Positions 15,529-22,067 of a DNA stretch of 22,067 bases are shown here, piece by piece. The position numbers and the translations under genes are program-made. Below the pieces are notes generated by a model. That model ran no database searches. It saw only the letters and a program-made list of their open reading frames with translations, and was not told where the DNA came from. This DNA comes from Acetobacter sp. CAG:977 (GTDB lineage: Bacteria > Pseudomonadota > Alphaproteobacteria > CAAGCB01 > CAG-977). The stretch is from the NCBI GenBank assembly GCA_000434295.1, contig HF994928.1, positions 79,835 through 101,901 on the forward strand, read 5' to 3'. The stretch's first letter is position 1. The number at the start of each line of letters is the position of its first letter.

Positions 15529-15557
15529 TTGCAATCCTGTCTTTAAGACAGCAAAAT
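15529..15557 (+). promoter_or_regulatory. Predicted promoter with palindromic spacer upstream of Sel1 gene pair
   Basis: A -35 hexamer TTGCAA (15529-15534), a 17-nt spacer and a -10 hexamer CAAAAT (15552-15557). The spacer contains the palindrome CTGTCTT-T-AAGACAG (15537-15551), well placed for a repressor. The start site would be near 15564, about 22 bases before the ATG. Confidence 0.45.
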
Positions 15558-15585
15558 AAATGAAATCAACGTGCGGACGATTAAA

Positions 15586-16266
15586 ATGAAAACAAACGAA
15601 AAATCAAAGTTTCTTGCTTATGCCGTCATTATTGCGGCTTTTTTGTGTGCAGGCATTTTTGTTTTCAATCTGCTTAACAAACGCCAGTGGACGCCCGACG
15701 TTTTGGAAAAAGGTTTAACGGCTTACGAAGCCGGCGATTTTAAACAGGCGTTTAATTGCTTTAACGCGGGGGACGTCGCCGGCGACCCGCAATCGTCTTT
15801 TGTTTTGGGCGCGTTGTATTTAAACGGATTGGGCGTTGAGCGCAACGTCGAAAAAGCAGAAAACCTGTATATAAAATCCGCCAAAAACGGATACGTTCCC
15901 GCCATGACAACACTGGCGTTTCTTTACGCGGGCGGCGATTTAATTCCGCAAAACATAGAAGCCGCGTATACCTATATGGCAGAAGCCGCCGCAAAAAACG
16001 ACCGCGAAGCCCAGATAACTTTGGGAACTTGGTATGAAAACGGCTTTTTAGGTAAAAAAGATACCCTTGCTGCCGTAAAATGGTACACAAAAGCCGCCCG
16101 AAACGGCGATAAAAACGCGAAAATGGCATTAGCCCTCATTTACAGAGAGGGAAAAGGTCTGGTCGCGCCCAACATCTTTACGTCCAAACGTTGGTACGAC
16201 AGCATCGAAAAACAAAGCGTCTATGAAAAACGTTTTAAAGGCGAAGGATCGGATATTTCCAAATAA
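15586..16266 (+). CDS. Membrane-anchored Sel1-repeat protein (226 aa)
   Basis: A single N-terminal membrane helix (about 9-30) with Lys/Arg on both sides anchors a periplasmic domain made of Sel1-like repeats (about 36 residues each, roughly at 67-102, 103-139, 140-175 and 176-208). The pattern A-x2-LG-x-LY-x2-G-x-GV...A-x2-WY-x-KAA-x-G is clear. Sel1 repeats are alpha/alpha solenoids that act as scaffolds for protein interactions; the specific partner is unknown. I chose the ATG at 15586, with a weak GGA 8 nt upstream. A GTG at 15571 would add five residues and is also possible. The stop overlaps the next gene start (TAATG), so the two are translationally coupled. Confidence 0.85.
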   Translation: MKTNEKSKFLAYAVIIAAFLCAGIFVFNLLNKRQWTPDVLEKGLTAYEAGDFKQAFNCFNAGDVAGDPQSSFVLGALYLNGLGVERNVEKAENLYIKSAKNGYVPAMTTLAFLYAGGDLIPQNIEAAYTYMAEAAAKNDREAQITLGTWYENGFLGKKDTLAAVKWYTKAARNGDKNAKMALALIYREGKGLVAPNIFTSKRWYDSIEKQSVYEKRFKGEGSDISK

Positions 16267-17747
16267 TGTTGCGGTTTGTCTTTTTTATTTTCCTGCTTGC
16301 CCCGTTAAGCGCGTTTGCCGCCGATGACATGTCGGATGCCGACCGTATACGAAACGGGTTAGCTGCCTTTAACAAAGAAAATTACGACAAAGCCGAAGAA
16401 CTGTTGCGCCCCATCGAAAAACGCCAGCCCAGCGCCGCTTATCTGCTCAGATGGGTTGACGCCATGCAAAAGAAAAAAGGAAAAACATCAAACGACAAAA
16501 AGAAAATCGCCCGCCTCGTCCTTGAAGAAGACAACGCAAAGCTGAACCGTTTGGGAATGATCATTCGCGCCTCGGCAAAAGGGCAAACAAACGGGTTGGC
16601 GGCAAGCATGGAAAAAAGACGGCTGATTTCTTCGGCAAACACAAAAAACACCGCAAGCGCCTATAAATTGGGATTGTTTTTTCAGGAAGGAATAGGCTTT
16701 CCCAGAGATTTCAAATCCGCCGCAAAATATTTCAAAATCGCCGCAGACAACGGAAATGCCGCGGCTCTGAATACGTTGGGGCTTTATCACCGTTTCGGAT
16801 TGGGCGTCGAACAAAGCGAAGAAAAAGCCGCCGATTATTATAAAAAAGCTTTGCTTAAAAAAGACATGTACGCCCTTTATAATCTGGCTGACCTCTTAAA
16901 CGAAGCAAAAGGCGAAAAACGCGACGTTTTGCAAGCCCATATTCTGGCTGATCTTGCGTTAAACAAGCTCAAGGCTCAAAAGAAAAAAGAAAAAACGAAA
17001 ATCATCGCGGCGGAACACTTAAAATCCGTAACCCGAAAAGATCTCACTGCTTTGCAAACGGCTTATTTAAAAAAATTCCTTCCGTTCTGGCTGGCCGATT
17101 TAATTTCCGAAGAGTACAGAAACAGCAGAATGTATCCCAAAAAGCTGCCTTTACCGCCCGCAAACGGGAAAATTATCGAAAAAACAGATTTTATGAATCG
17201 CGTCGACACAAATCCAGATGCTTTCAAATTCAAAAATATTCCCCCGTTAATGCCGGATTGGATCCCCTTTGATTCTAAATCACCGGTCAATCCCGCTTTA
17301 AAGGATAAAAAACCGCCCGCTCCGTTCGCCGATTCAAACGAAATGATTTCCGCTCTGTTCTATCGCGAAGCCGTCCCGCAAAGAATTAAAATGACCTTGA
17401 ATACTCGGGAAATCGCGCTTCCCCTGATGGTCGGCGACATCGTTACGCTGTATGTCTATTCGGATTTGCATGAAACGGAAACAACGCTGAAAGGCGGAAA
17501 GAAAAATCTAAAAAACTCGGATTATTCCGTTTCTTTAAGCACTCCCGTCGGAACGATGGATACCGATTCCGTTCCGTTATTTGTTCCGTTATCCAAAGAA
17601 ACAGAAAACAATCAAAGCTGGATCGGGCAATCTTTTATCGCCCTTGCTCCCGGGAAAGCCGTTATCCGTTTTATTCCCCGCGACAAAGAAAAAGGCACGT
17701 TTGAACATACCGTTGTCTTTATCATTTCTGCGGCGCCGAAATTATAA
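16266..17747 (+). CDS. Secreted Sel1-repeat protein with C-terminal beta-rich domain (493 aa)
   Basis: A signal peptide (1-18, ending AFA) is followed by a TPR-like helical region (24-60), a lysine-rich helical stretch (60-125), two clear Sel1 repeats (about 129-164 and 165-200) and further helices to about 285. A proline-rich linker (about 290-355) leads to a beta-rich C-terminal domain (about 370-493) with a pattern reminiscent of immunoglobulin-like folds (alternating strands, VGDIVTLYVYSD, LAPGKAVIRFIP). I do not recognise the C-terminal domain. There are no cysteines in the mature chain. It is translated with the preceding Sel1 gene and probably acts with it in the periplasm. Its last six bases overlap the end of the convergent DsbD-family gene. 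Confidence 0.85.
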   Translation: MLRFVFFIFLLAPLSAFAADDMSDADRIRNGLAAFNKENYDKAEELLRPIEKRQPSAAYLLRWVDAMQKKKGKTSNDKKKIARLVLEEDNAKLNRLGMIIRASAKGQTNGLAASMEKRRLISSANTKNTASAYKLGLFFQEGIGFPRDFKSAAKYFKIAADNGNAAALNTLGLYHRFGLGVEQSEEKAADYYKKALLKKDMYALYNLADLLNEAKGEKRDVLQAHILADLALNKLKAQKKKEKTKIIAAEHLKSVTRKDLTALQTAYLKKFLPFWLADLISEEYRNSRMYPKKLPLPPANGKIIEKTDFMNRVDTNPDAFKFKNIPPLMPDWIPFDSKSPVNPALKDKKPPAPFADSNEMISALFYREAVPQRIKMTLNTREIALPLMVGDIVTLYVYSDLHETETTLKGGKKNLKNSDYSVSLSTPVGTMDTDSVPLFVPLSKETENNQSWIGQSFIALAPGKAVIRFIPRDKEKGTFEHTVVFIISAAPKL

Positions 17748-19778
17748 TTCCTCAAAAGCGTCTTCCAGGATTCCGTAAGTCAGAATCTGAGGAAATATTT
17801 TCGGATCCCGTGCATGCGGCGCATAATACACATATAACGGCACGCCCCCGCGTTCAAAAGATTCCAACGCCCGCGTAATCCCGTCATCCCTCTCCGTCCA
17901 ATCCGCATAAAACACGGCCACCCCTTTCGAACGGAACAGTTCGGCAGCCTTCGGCGTATTGAGCACCGCTTTGTCATTTAATAAACACGTCAGGCACCAA
18001 TCCGCTGAAAATTTAATAAACACGGGGACGTTTTTATTCCGATACTCTTCTATTTTTTCAGGTTGATACGGAAGCCATGACGTTTTTAAAACATCTTCCT
18101 TTGTTTGAACGTCAGGGCTGACGGAATACAATGAAACGGCCGTCAAAAGGATAAAGCAAACCAAAGCCCCCCGTCCCCAAATTTTCAATTCGGGCGCCTT
18201 TGCCGCTTCGCCGCACAGCCAAACGGAAAAACCCGCAAAGACCAGACAAACGATGCCCGTCGCCAAAGCAAAAGATCCGCCTTGAGCCGCCAAAACCCAT
18301 AACAACCATCCCGACGCGCCGTACAAAGGAAACGCCAAAAATTTTCTGAACAGAACCATCCAAGCGCCGGGTTTCGGCAACATCCGTGCGAATGCGGGGA
18401 AAAATCCCAGCATCAAAAACGGCAACGCCATGCCTGTCCCCATAAAAGCAAAGACCGCCAATGTAACGGGCGCCGGCGAAAGCAACCCGTACCCCAAAGC
18501 CGTCCCCATGAAAGGAGCCGCACAAGGTGTTGCAACGACGACGGCCAAAACGCCCGTTCCGAAATCCCCCCATCCGGAAGAAACTGCCGCGCTTTTGGAA
18601 GAAATCGTTTCTCCGAACGACGCCGCGTCCGAAAAAAGCAATCCCAAAACAAACATAAAAACGCTTAAAAACAGGACAAAGGGAGGATATTGAAGCTGAA
18701 ATCCCCATCCAAGTTCCGTTCCTGCCGCCCGAAAAGCCAACAACGCTCCTCCCACGCTCAGAAAGGACACCAAGACGCCTGCCGTATAGAACAGTGACTC
18801 TTTTTTTATTTGCCGCGCGTTTGATTTCGCCGAAGAAACAACTTTAAACGCCTTTAGCGACAAAACGGGAAAGACGCACGGCATCAGATTTAACAAAAAT
18901 CCGCCCGCAAACGCCAAAATCAACGCTCCCGCAAAATCAAGCCACCGAAATGCCAAAGGAAATTCCGGAGCAACTTCTTTTGCCCTGTTCGCCGTAATGT
19001 CAAACGCTTTAACGGATCCGTCCCTGCCGTGCGTGACAAGAGTTCCCGAAAACGTGTCTTCCAAAGGCTTGTCCCGCTCGGAGCGACCTTTTAAAAACAA
19101 ATAAGCTTTACCTTGCGTCGTCTTTATGTATTGTTCCGCCGCATGGTCGGCCACTTTTGCGGAATAGGGAAAGAAATAAGCCTTTTCGAACGCTTCAAGA
19201 GAAGCCGGCAATCCTAAAATCAGGACATCTCCTTTTTCCCAAAACGGCACGGGCGTCTCTTCCTTTTGCGGCATAAACGCCAAAGCATCGCGAATCAGAG
19301 GATTTTCATAATCGTCTTTCATTCCCGAAGTCAGATATGCCTTTGCCTCCGACGCGCCCGGCACGCATTCGTTTTTGCAAGCCATCCAAATAACGTCGGC
19401 TTTGATTTCCAGCTTTTTTCCGGACGGCAAATAATCCGGTGCCTTTATTCCTATAAGCAAGACGGCGTCTTTTCCATATCCGTATTCCGCCATTCCTTCA
19501 TCGGAAAAACGTTCGGGATACGGCCACAAGACTTCCGTTTGCTCAAATCCTTCGGGCAGCGACAGGCGAAAATCGACGGGTTCTCCGGCATCGCCGGAAT
19601 TGCGCCAATATAAATGCCAGCCTCGTTGCGGCTTTAATCGCAAAGCCAGATACATTTTTTCTTCGGGAAAAATCCCGCTTTTCTGAGGAACCAGATCTAC
19701 CGTTACGGGCGGCGTTCGGGAAAAAGCTTCTGCAGAAAAGAATAAGAAAAAGGAAAAAATGAATAAAAGCCGTTTCAT
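17742..19778 (-). CDS. Protein-disulfide reductase, DsbD/ScsB family
   Basis: Inner-membrane electron carrier that passes reducing power from cytosolic thioredoxin to periplasmic thiol proteins. Layout: signal peptide (about 1-19); N-terminal periplasmic domain with WMACKNECVPG (Cys134, Cys138); a membrane domain of about eight helices (280-550) with redox Cys301 in LMPCVFPVLSLKAF and Cys419 in ATPCAAPFMG; and a C-terminal thioredoxin-like domain with ADWCLTC (Cys595, Cys598). All three expected cysteine pairs are present. The long N-terminal region and 678-residue length fit ScsB-type proteins better than classical DsbD, but the exact subfamily is not certain. No scsC or scsD lies beside it. 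The ATG at 19778 has only a weak ribosome binding site. Its presence fits the cysteine-rich exported proteins 5 kb away, though any direct link is inference. Confidence 0.92.
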   Translation of the reverse strand: MKRLLFIFSFFLFFSAEAFSRTPPVTVDLVPQKSGIFPEEKMYLALRLKPQRGWHLYWRNSGDAGEPVDFRLSLPEGFEQTEVLWPYPERFSDEGMAEYGYGKDAVLLIGIKAPDYLPSGKKLEIKADVIWMACKNECVPGASEAKAYLTSGMKDDYENPLIRDALAFMPQKEETPVPFWEKGDVLILGLPASLEAFEKAYFFPYSAKVADHAAEQYIKTTQGKAYLFLKGRSERDKPLEDTFSGTLVTHGRDGSVKAFDITANRAKEVAPEFPLAFRWLDFAGALILAFAGGFLLNLMPCVFPVLSLKAFKVVSSAKSNARQIKKESLFYTAGVLVSFLSVGGALLAFRAAGTELGWGFQLQYPPFVLFLSVFMFVLGLLFSDAASFGETISSKSAAVSSGWGDFGTGVLAVVVATPCAAPFMGTALGYGLLSPAPVTLAVFAFMGTGMALPFLMLGFFPAFARMLPKPGAWMVLFRKFLAFPLYGASGWLLWVLAAQGGSFALATGIVCLVFAGFSVWLCGEAAKAPELKIWGRGALVCFILLTAVSLYSVSPDVQTKEDVLKTSWLPYQPEKIEEYRNKNVPVFIKFSADWCLTCLLNDKAVLNTPKAAELFRSKGVAVFYADWTERDDGITRALESFERGGVPLYVYYAPHARDPKIFPQILTYGILEDAFEEL

Positions 19779-19810
19779 TTTACGCCCGTTTAGAATAAAA
19801 TTTCTAAAAA

Positions 19811-19831
19811 GGAGCGGAAATTAACCGCTCC
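19811..19831 (-). promoter_or_regulatory. Hairpin with T-run in the leader of the DsbD-family gene
   Basis: GGAGCGG (19811-19817) and CCGCTCC (19825-19831) form a 7-bp stem with a 7-nt loop. On the minus strand it is followed by TTTTT, so it has the form of an intrinsic terminator placed 33-53 bases before the start codon. It could be an attenuator, or a block to antisense transcription from the divergent Sel1 gene. On the plus strand it lacks a T-run. Confidence 0.45.
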
Positions 19832-19866
19832 GCCCTGTCGTTATATTATTTCAAGGATATGGCTTC

Positions 19867-20727
19867 GTGTTCAAGGTATTTCTGCTTTTTTCCCTTTTTT
19901 TAACGTTCGGCGCATCGGCACAAGAATCTTCAATGTTCGCCGATGATGCAGCTTCTCAGGAAAATTTGCTGTCAAAATACACAAATGCCCGCGCCATTTG
20001 CGCCAGAATGACGGATCCGGTTGCTTTGTACGAACGCGGCATGTTGTTGGCCAGCGACGATAACGAAGACGCTTATCTGGCGGCGGCAGACTGTTTTATG
20101 GCGGCGGCAACGCGCAACCATACGCAAGCTCAAATCGAGCTCGGAAAAATGTATGAATACGGACGCGGCGTCCCGCAAAGCGACATTTTTGCTTATAAAT
20201 GGTATCAAACTGCCGTTCTTTTGGGCGACAAATCCGCCGTTACTCCGCGTAACCGTCTGGAAAACGCCATGTCCATCGACGATATTACCATGTCCATTCC
20301 TTTGATTCAGAAAACTTTAGACCTTTTGGATATGTATGCCGAGCGTCAAAACGCCGATCTGGAAAAAAAGGAAAAAGAACTGGAACAGCAATACAGCAAG
20401 TACTTTAACATCAATTTGGCTGACTTTGACCCGCCTGAAGACGAAAAGAAAGCCAAAAGCGAAAATCCGCTTGTCGAAGCTTTAATTCAGGCTCAATTAC
20501 AAAAAGAAGCCGAAGAAAAACAAAAACAAGCCGCTGCAGAAGCGTTGGAAAACATGACAGGAGGAAGGCAGCGTTCGAACAGATCCCGACAGACGCGACA
20601 GCCGATTGAAGATTCTGTCTCGCAGGGAAATGTTGAAGAAACCTCTCCTTCCGTTTCAATGACGGGCATGAGTACAAGCATGGGAACGACCAGTGGTAAC
20701 CCTCCGCAGGAAAACGGGAATTTTTAA
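19867..20727 (+). CDS. Secreted Sel1-repeat protein with coiled coil (286 aa)
   Basis: Begins with GTG; an AAGGA lies 9 nt upstream and the signal peptide MFKVFLLFSLFLTFGASA (cut before Gln19) supports this start. The nearby ATG at 19859 is out of frame and closes after 14 codons. Two Sel1-like repeats (about 50-85 and 86-121) are followed by a helical region (130-160), coiled-coil segments rich in Glu, Lys and Gln (155-178 and 198-230), and a low-complexity Ser/Thr/Met/Asn tail (about 231-286) that is probably disordered. Two cysteines (45, 76) remain in the mature chain and could pair. It is the third Sel1-type exported protein within 5 kb but is not adjacent to the others. It is probably periplasmic; the partner is unknown. 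Confidence 0.83.
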   Translation: MFKVFLLFSLFLTFGASAQESSMFADDAASQENLLSKYTNARAICARMTDPVALYERGMLLASDDNEDAYLAAADCFMAAATRNHTQAQIELGKMYEYGRGVPQSDIFAYKWYQTAVLLGDKSAVTPRNRLENAMSIDDITMSIPLIQKTLDLLDMYAERQNADLEKKEKELEQQYSKYFNINLADFDPPEDEKKAKSENPLVEALIQAQLQKEAEEKQKQAAAEALENMTGGRQRSNRSRQTRQPIEDSVSQGNVEETSPSVSMTGMSTSMGTTSGNPPQENGNF

Positions 20728-20740
20728 TATTGTTTCTCAA

Positions 20741-20768
20741 AAAACTCCCCTCTAAGCAGGGGAGTTTT
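20741..20768. terminator. Bidirectional terminator between Sel1 gene and rodA
   Basis: AAAACTCCCCT (20741-20751) pairs with AGGGGAGTTTT (20758-20768), an 11-bp stem with a 6-nt loop. The T-run is short on the plus strand (TTTT) and longer on the minus strand (TTTTTT), where it ends the mrdA-rodA transcript 20-47 bases after the rodA stop. Confidence 0.9.
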
Positions 20769-20787
20769 GATATAAGACAAATCTCTC

Positions 20788-21951
20788 TTAATCGTCATAC
20801 GCGCCGCGACGCCCGATTTGGACATTGCGGTTTACGTTGACGCATTCCACCAAACCGAAAGAAAACATCAGCGTCAGCATAACCGTTCCGCCGTACGAAA
20901 TCATCGGCAGGGGAATACCCACAACGGGAACCAACCCCATAACCATCGCAATATTGATAAAAACGTACAAAAACAGATTCGTGCTTAAGCCCAATGCCAG
21001 CAAGCGCCCGAAAAAGCTTGAAGAACGAAAAGCAATAACGTACCCGTAAAAAATCAAAGCCAAATACAACAACAGCAAAGAAACGGAACCGATCATGCCG
21101 AATTCTTCGGCTAAGACCGTAAAAATAAAGTCTGTCTGTTTTTCGGGCAAAAAGTTCAAACGGCTTTGCGTGCCCTGCAAAAATCCTTTTCCGAAAATGC
21201 CGCCCGACCCCAGCGTGATTTTCGATTGCAAAATATGATACCCTTTGCCCAAAGGATCGCGTTCGGGATCCAAGAACGTCCATACGCGTTCTTTTTGATA
21301 ATCATGCAAAAAGCGCCATGCTATCGGTATCGAAGCCAGCCCCGCAACACCCAAAACGGCAAATTTCCACATTTGGACACCGACCAGGAAAAACAAAGCC
21401 ATGGAAACCGCCGTCATCAAAACCGCCGTTCCCAAATCGGGCTGGCGCATCACCAAAGCAACGGGCATTAATACCAACATTGTCGGCACGACCATATAAG
21501 AAAAGCTCATGGTTTCTTGCAACGAACAGCCGTGAAAATAACGGGACAAAGCCAAAACCAACGCGATTTTCATCAATTCGGACGGTTGAATTTGAACAAA
21601 TCCCAAATTAATCCAACGCGTCGCACCCATCGCGTCATGCCCGAAAAATTCAACGTAAAAAAGCATTGCCAGAACGATGCAATAGAAAACGTAAGCGTAT
21701 TTTAGCCACAAACGCAAATTCAACATCGCCACGCATAATAGAACGGCCATTCCCATCCAAAAACGCACGAATTGCTTTGAAGCCCACGGCGTCCAGCTGC
21801 CGTTTGCCGCCGCATATAAAATGACAAACCCCGTCGCGGCGACCAAACATATCAGAAATATATAAAACCAGCTGATATGGAAAAAACGTTCTTTCAGCGT
21901 CATATCAGGATTGCGCAACGAACTGTTTTCATACGAAAAAAATGGTATCAT
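20788..21951 (-). CDS. rodA: Peptidoglycan glycosyltransferase RodA
   Basis: SEDS-family inner-membrane polymerase that makes glycan strands from lipid II during side-wall growth in complex with PBP2. It has 387 residues and about ten membrane helices. Family landmarks: ATRWINLGFVQIQPSELMKI (110-129, Trp113), RQPDLGTA (169-176), DPERDPLGKGYHILQSKI (228-245), the catalytic-site TDFIFTVLAEEFG with Asp274 (273-285), and GIPLPMISYGGT (345-356). The ATG overlaps the mrdA stop as ATGA, so translation is coupled. A start at residue 17 would align with shorter homologues but lacks a ribosome binding site. The 16 extra N-terminal residues are therefore kept, with some doubt. Confidence 0.96.
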   Translation of the reverse strand: MIPFFSYENSSLRNPDMTLKERFFHISWFYIFLICLVAATGFVILYAAANGSWTPWASKQFVRFWMGMAVLLCVAMLNLRLWLKYAYVFYCIVLAMLFYVEFFGHDAMGATRWINLGFVQIQPSELMKIALVLALSRYFHGCSLQETMSFSYMVVPTMLVLMPVALVMRQPDLGTAVLMTAVSMALFFLVGVQMWKFAVLGVAGLASIPIAWRFLHDYQKERVWTFLDPERDPLGKGYHILQSKITLGSGGIFGKGFLQGTQSRLNFLPEKQTDFIFTVLAEEFGMIGSVSLLLLYLALIFYGYVIAFRSSSFFGRLLALGLSTNLFLYVFINIAMVMGLVPVVGIPLPMISYGGTVMLTLMFSFGLVECVNVNRNVQIGRRGAYDD

Positions 21952-22067
21952 TTCCCGATATCTCCGCTTTTTTGAACCGTACTGTCAGGCAAAAACGGTT
22001 CTTGAGATGCCGGATCCAAACGAAGAACCGCATCCATGATGGCTCCGGCAATCGGCGCCGCCGTTTT
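21948..22067 (-). CDS. mrdA: Penicillin-binding protein 2, C-terminal end (partial)
   Basis: The last 39 codons of a gene that continues past the right window edge. It is in frame to the edge and ends in TGA overlapping the rodA ATG. The fragment contains a helix-like segment (APIAGAIMDAVLRLDP) of the kind found at the end of PBP2 transpeptidases, followed by a Pro/Asp-rich tail. Family assignment rests mainly on the conserved mrdA-rodA order; no catalytic motif is inside the window. Confidence 0.8.
   Translation of the reverse strand, partial: KTAAPIAGAIMDAVLRLDPASQEPFLPDSTVQKSGDIGK

Noticed and set aside
19859..19903. Short 14-codon frame starting at ATG just before the GTG of the third Sel1 gene
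   Set aside because: The ribosome binding site would be one base from this ATG, too close to work, and spacing fits the GTG at 19867 instead.

Overview
The window looks like chromosome of an uncultured, probably host-associated alphaproteobacterium. The evidence is the glyQ-glyS-ppdK operon, with a tRNA methyltransferase gene just upstream as in many Alphaproteobacteria, the mrdA-rodA pair, and a cell-envelope gene set dominated by small Sel1-repeat and cysteine-rich secreted proteins. The taxonomic call is inference from gene order and protein style, since there is no rRNA here.

Layout. Positions 1-5.8 kb (minus): glyQ, glyS and ppdK, tightly packed behind a clear sigma70-type promoter and closed by a strong hairpin at the left edge. 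5.8-7.7 kb (minus): trmN6 and an uncharacterised PD-(D/E)XK-fold protein. 7.8-8.2 kb (plus): a 71-residue unknown protein and a complete tRNA-Ala(GGC) with promoter and terminator. 8.3-9.3 kb (minus): a visibly AT-rich PDDEXK_4-like nuclease-fold gene beside the tRNA, probably acquired. 9.4-10.15 kb (minus): uridine phosphorylase. 10.36-12.78 kb (plus): a 49-residue lipoprotein, then a three-gene cluster of secreted cysteine-rich proteins sharing one small motif (C-x4-C-P-x4-C ... CC). 12.8-15.5 kb (minus): murL and murD2, an alternative route that puts D-glutamate into peptidoglycan by epimerising UDP-MurNAc-L-Ala-L-Glu. 15.6-17.7 kb (plus): two coupled Sel1-repeat envelope proteins. 17.7-19.8 kb (minus): a DsbD/ScsB-type transmembrane thiol reductase. 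19.9-20.7 kb (plus): a third Sel1-repeat secreted protein. 20.8-22.07 kb (minus): rodA and the last 39 codons of mrdA (PBP2).

Functionally the right two thirds is an envelope neighbourhood: peptidoglycan precursor synthesis (MurL/MurD2), peptidoglycan polymerisation (RodA/PBP2), periplasmic thiol chemistry (DsbD/ScsB) and many exported proteins, some with about 15% cysteine that would need such chemistry. The two points most worth following are the cysteine-rich secreted cluster, which I cannot match to a characterised family, and the MurL/MurD2 pair, which predicts that this organism need not rely on free D-glutamate or a glutamate racemase for its cell wall.
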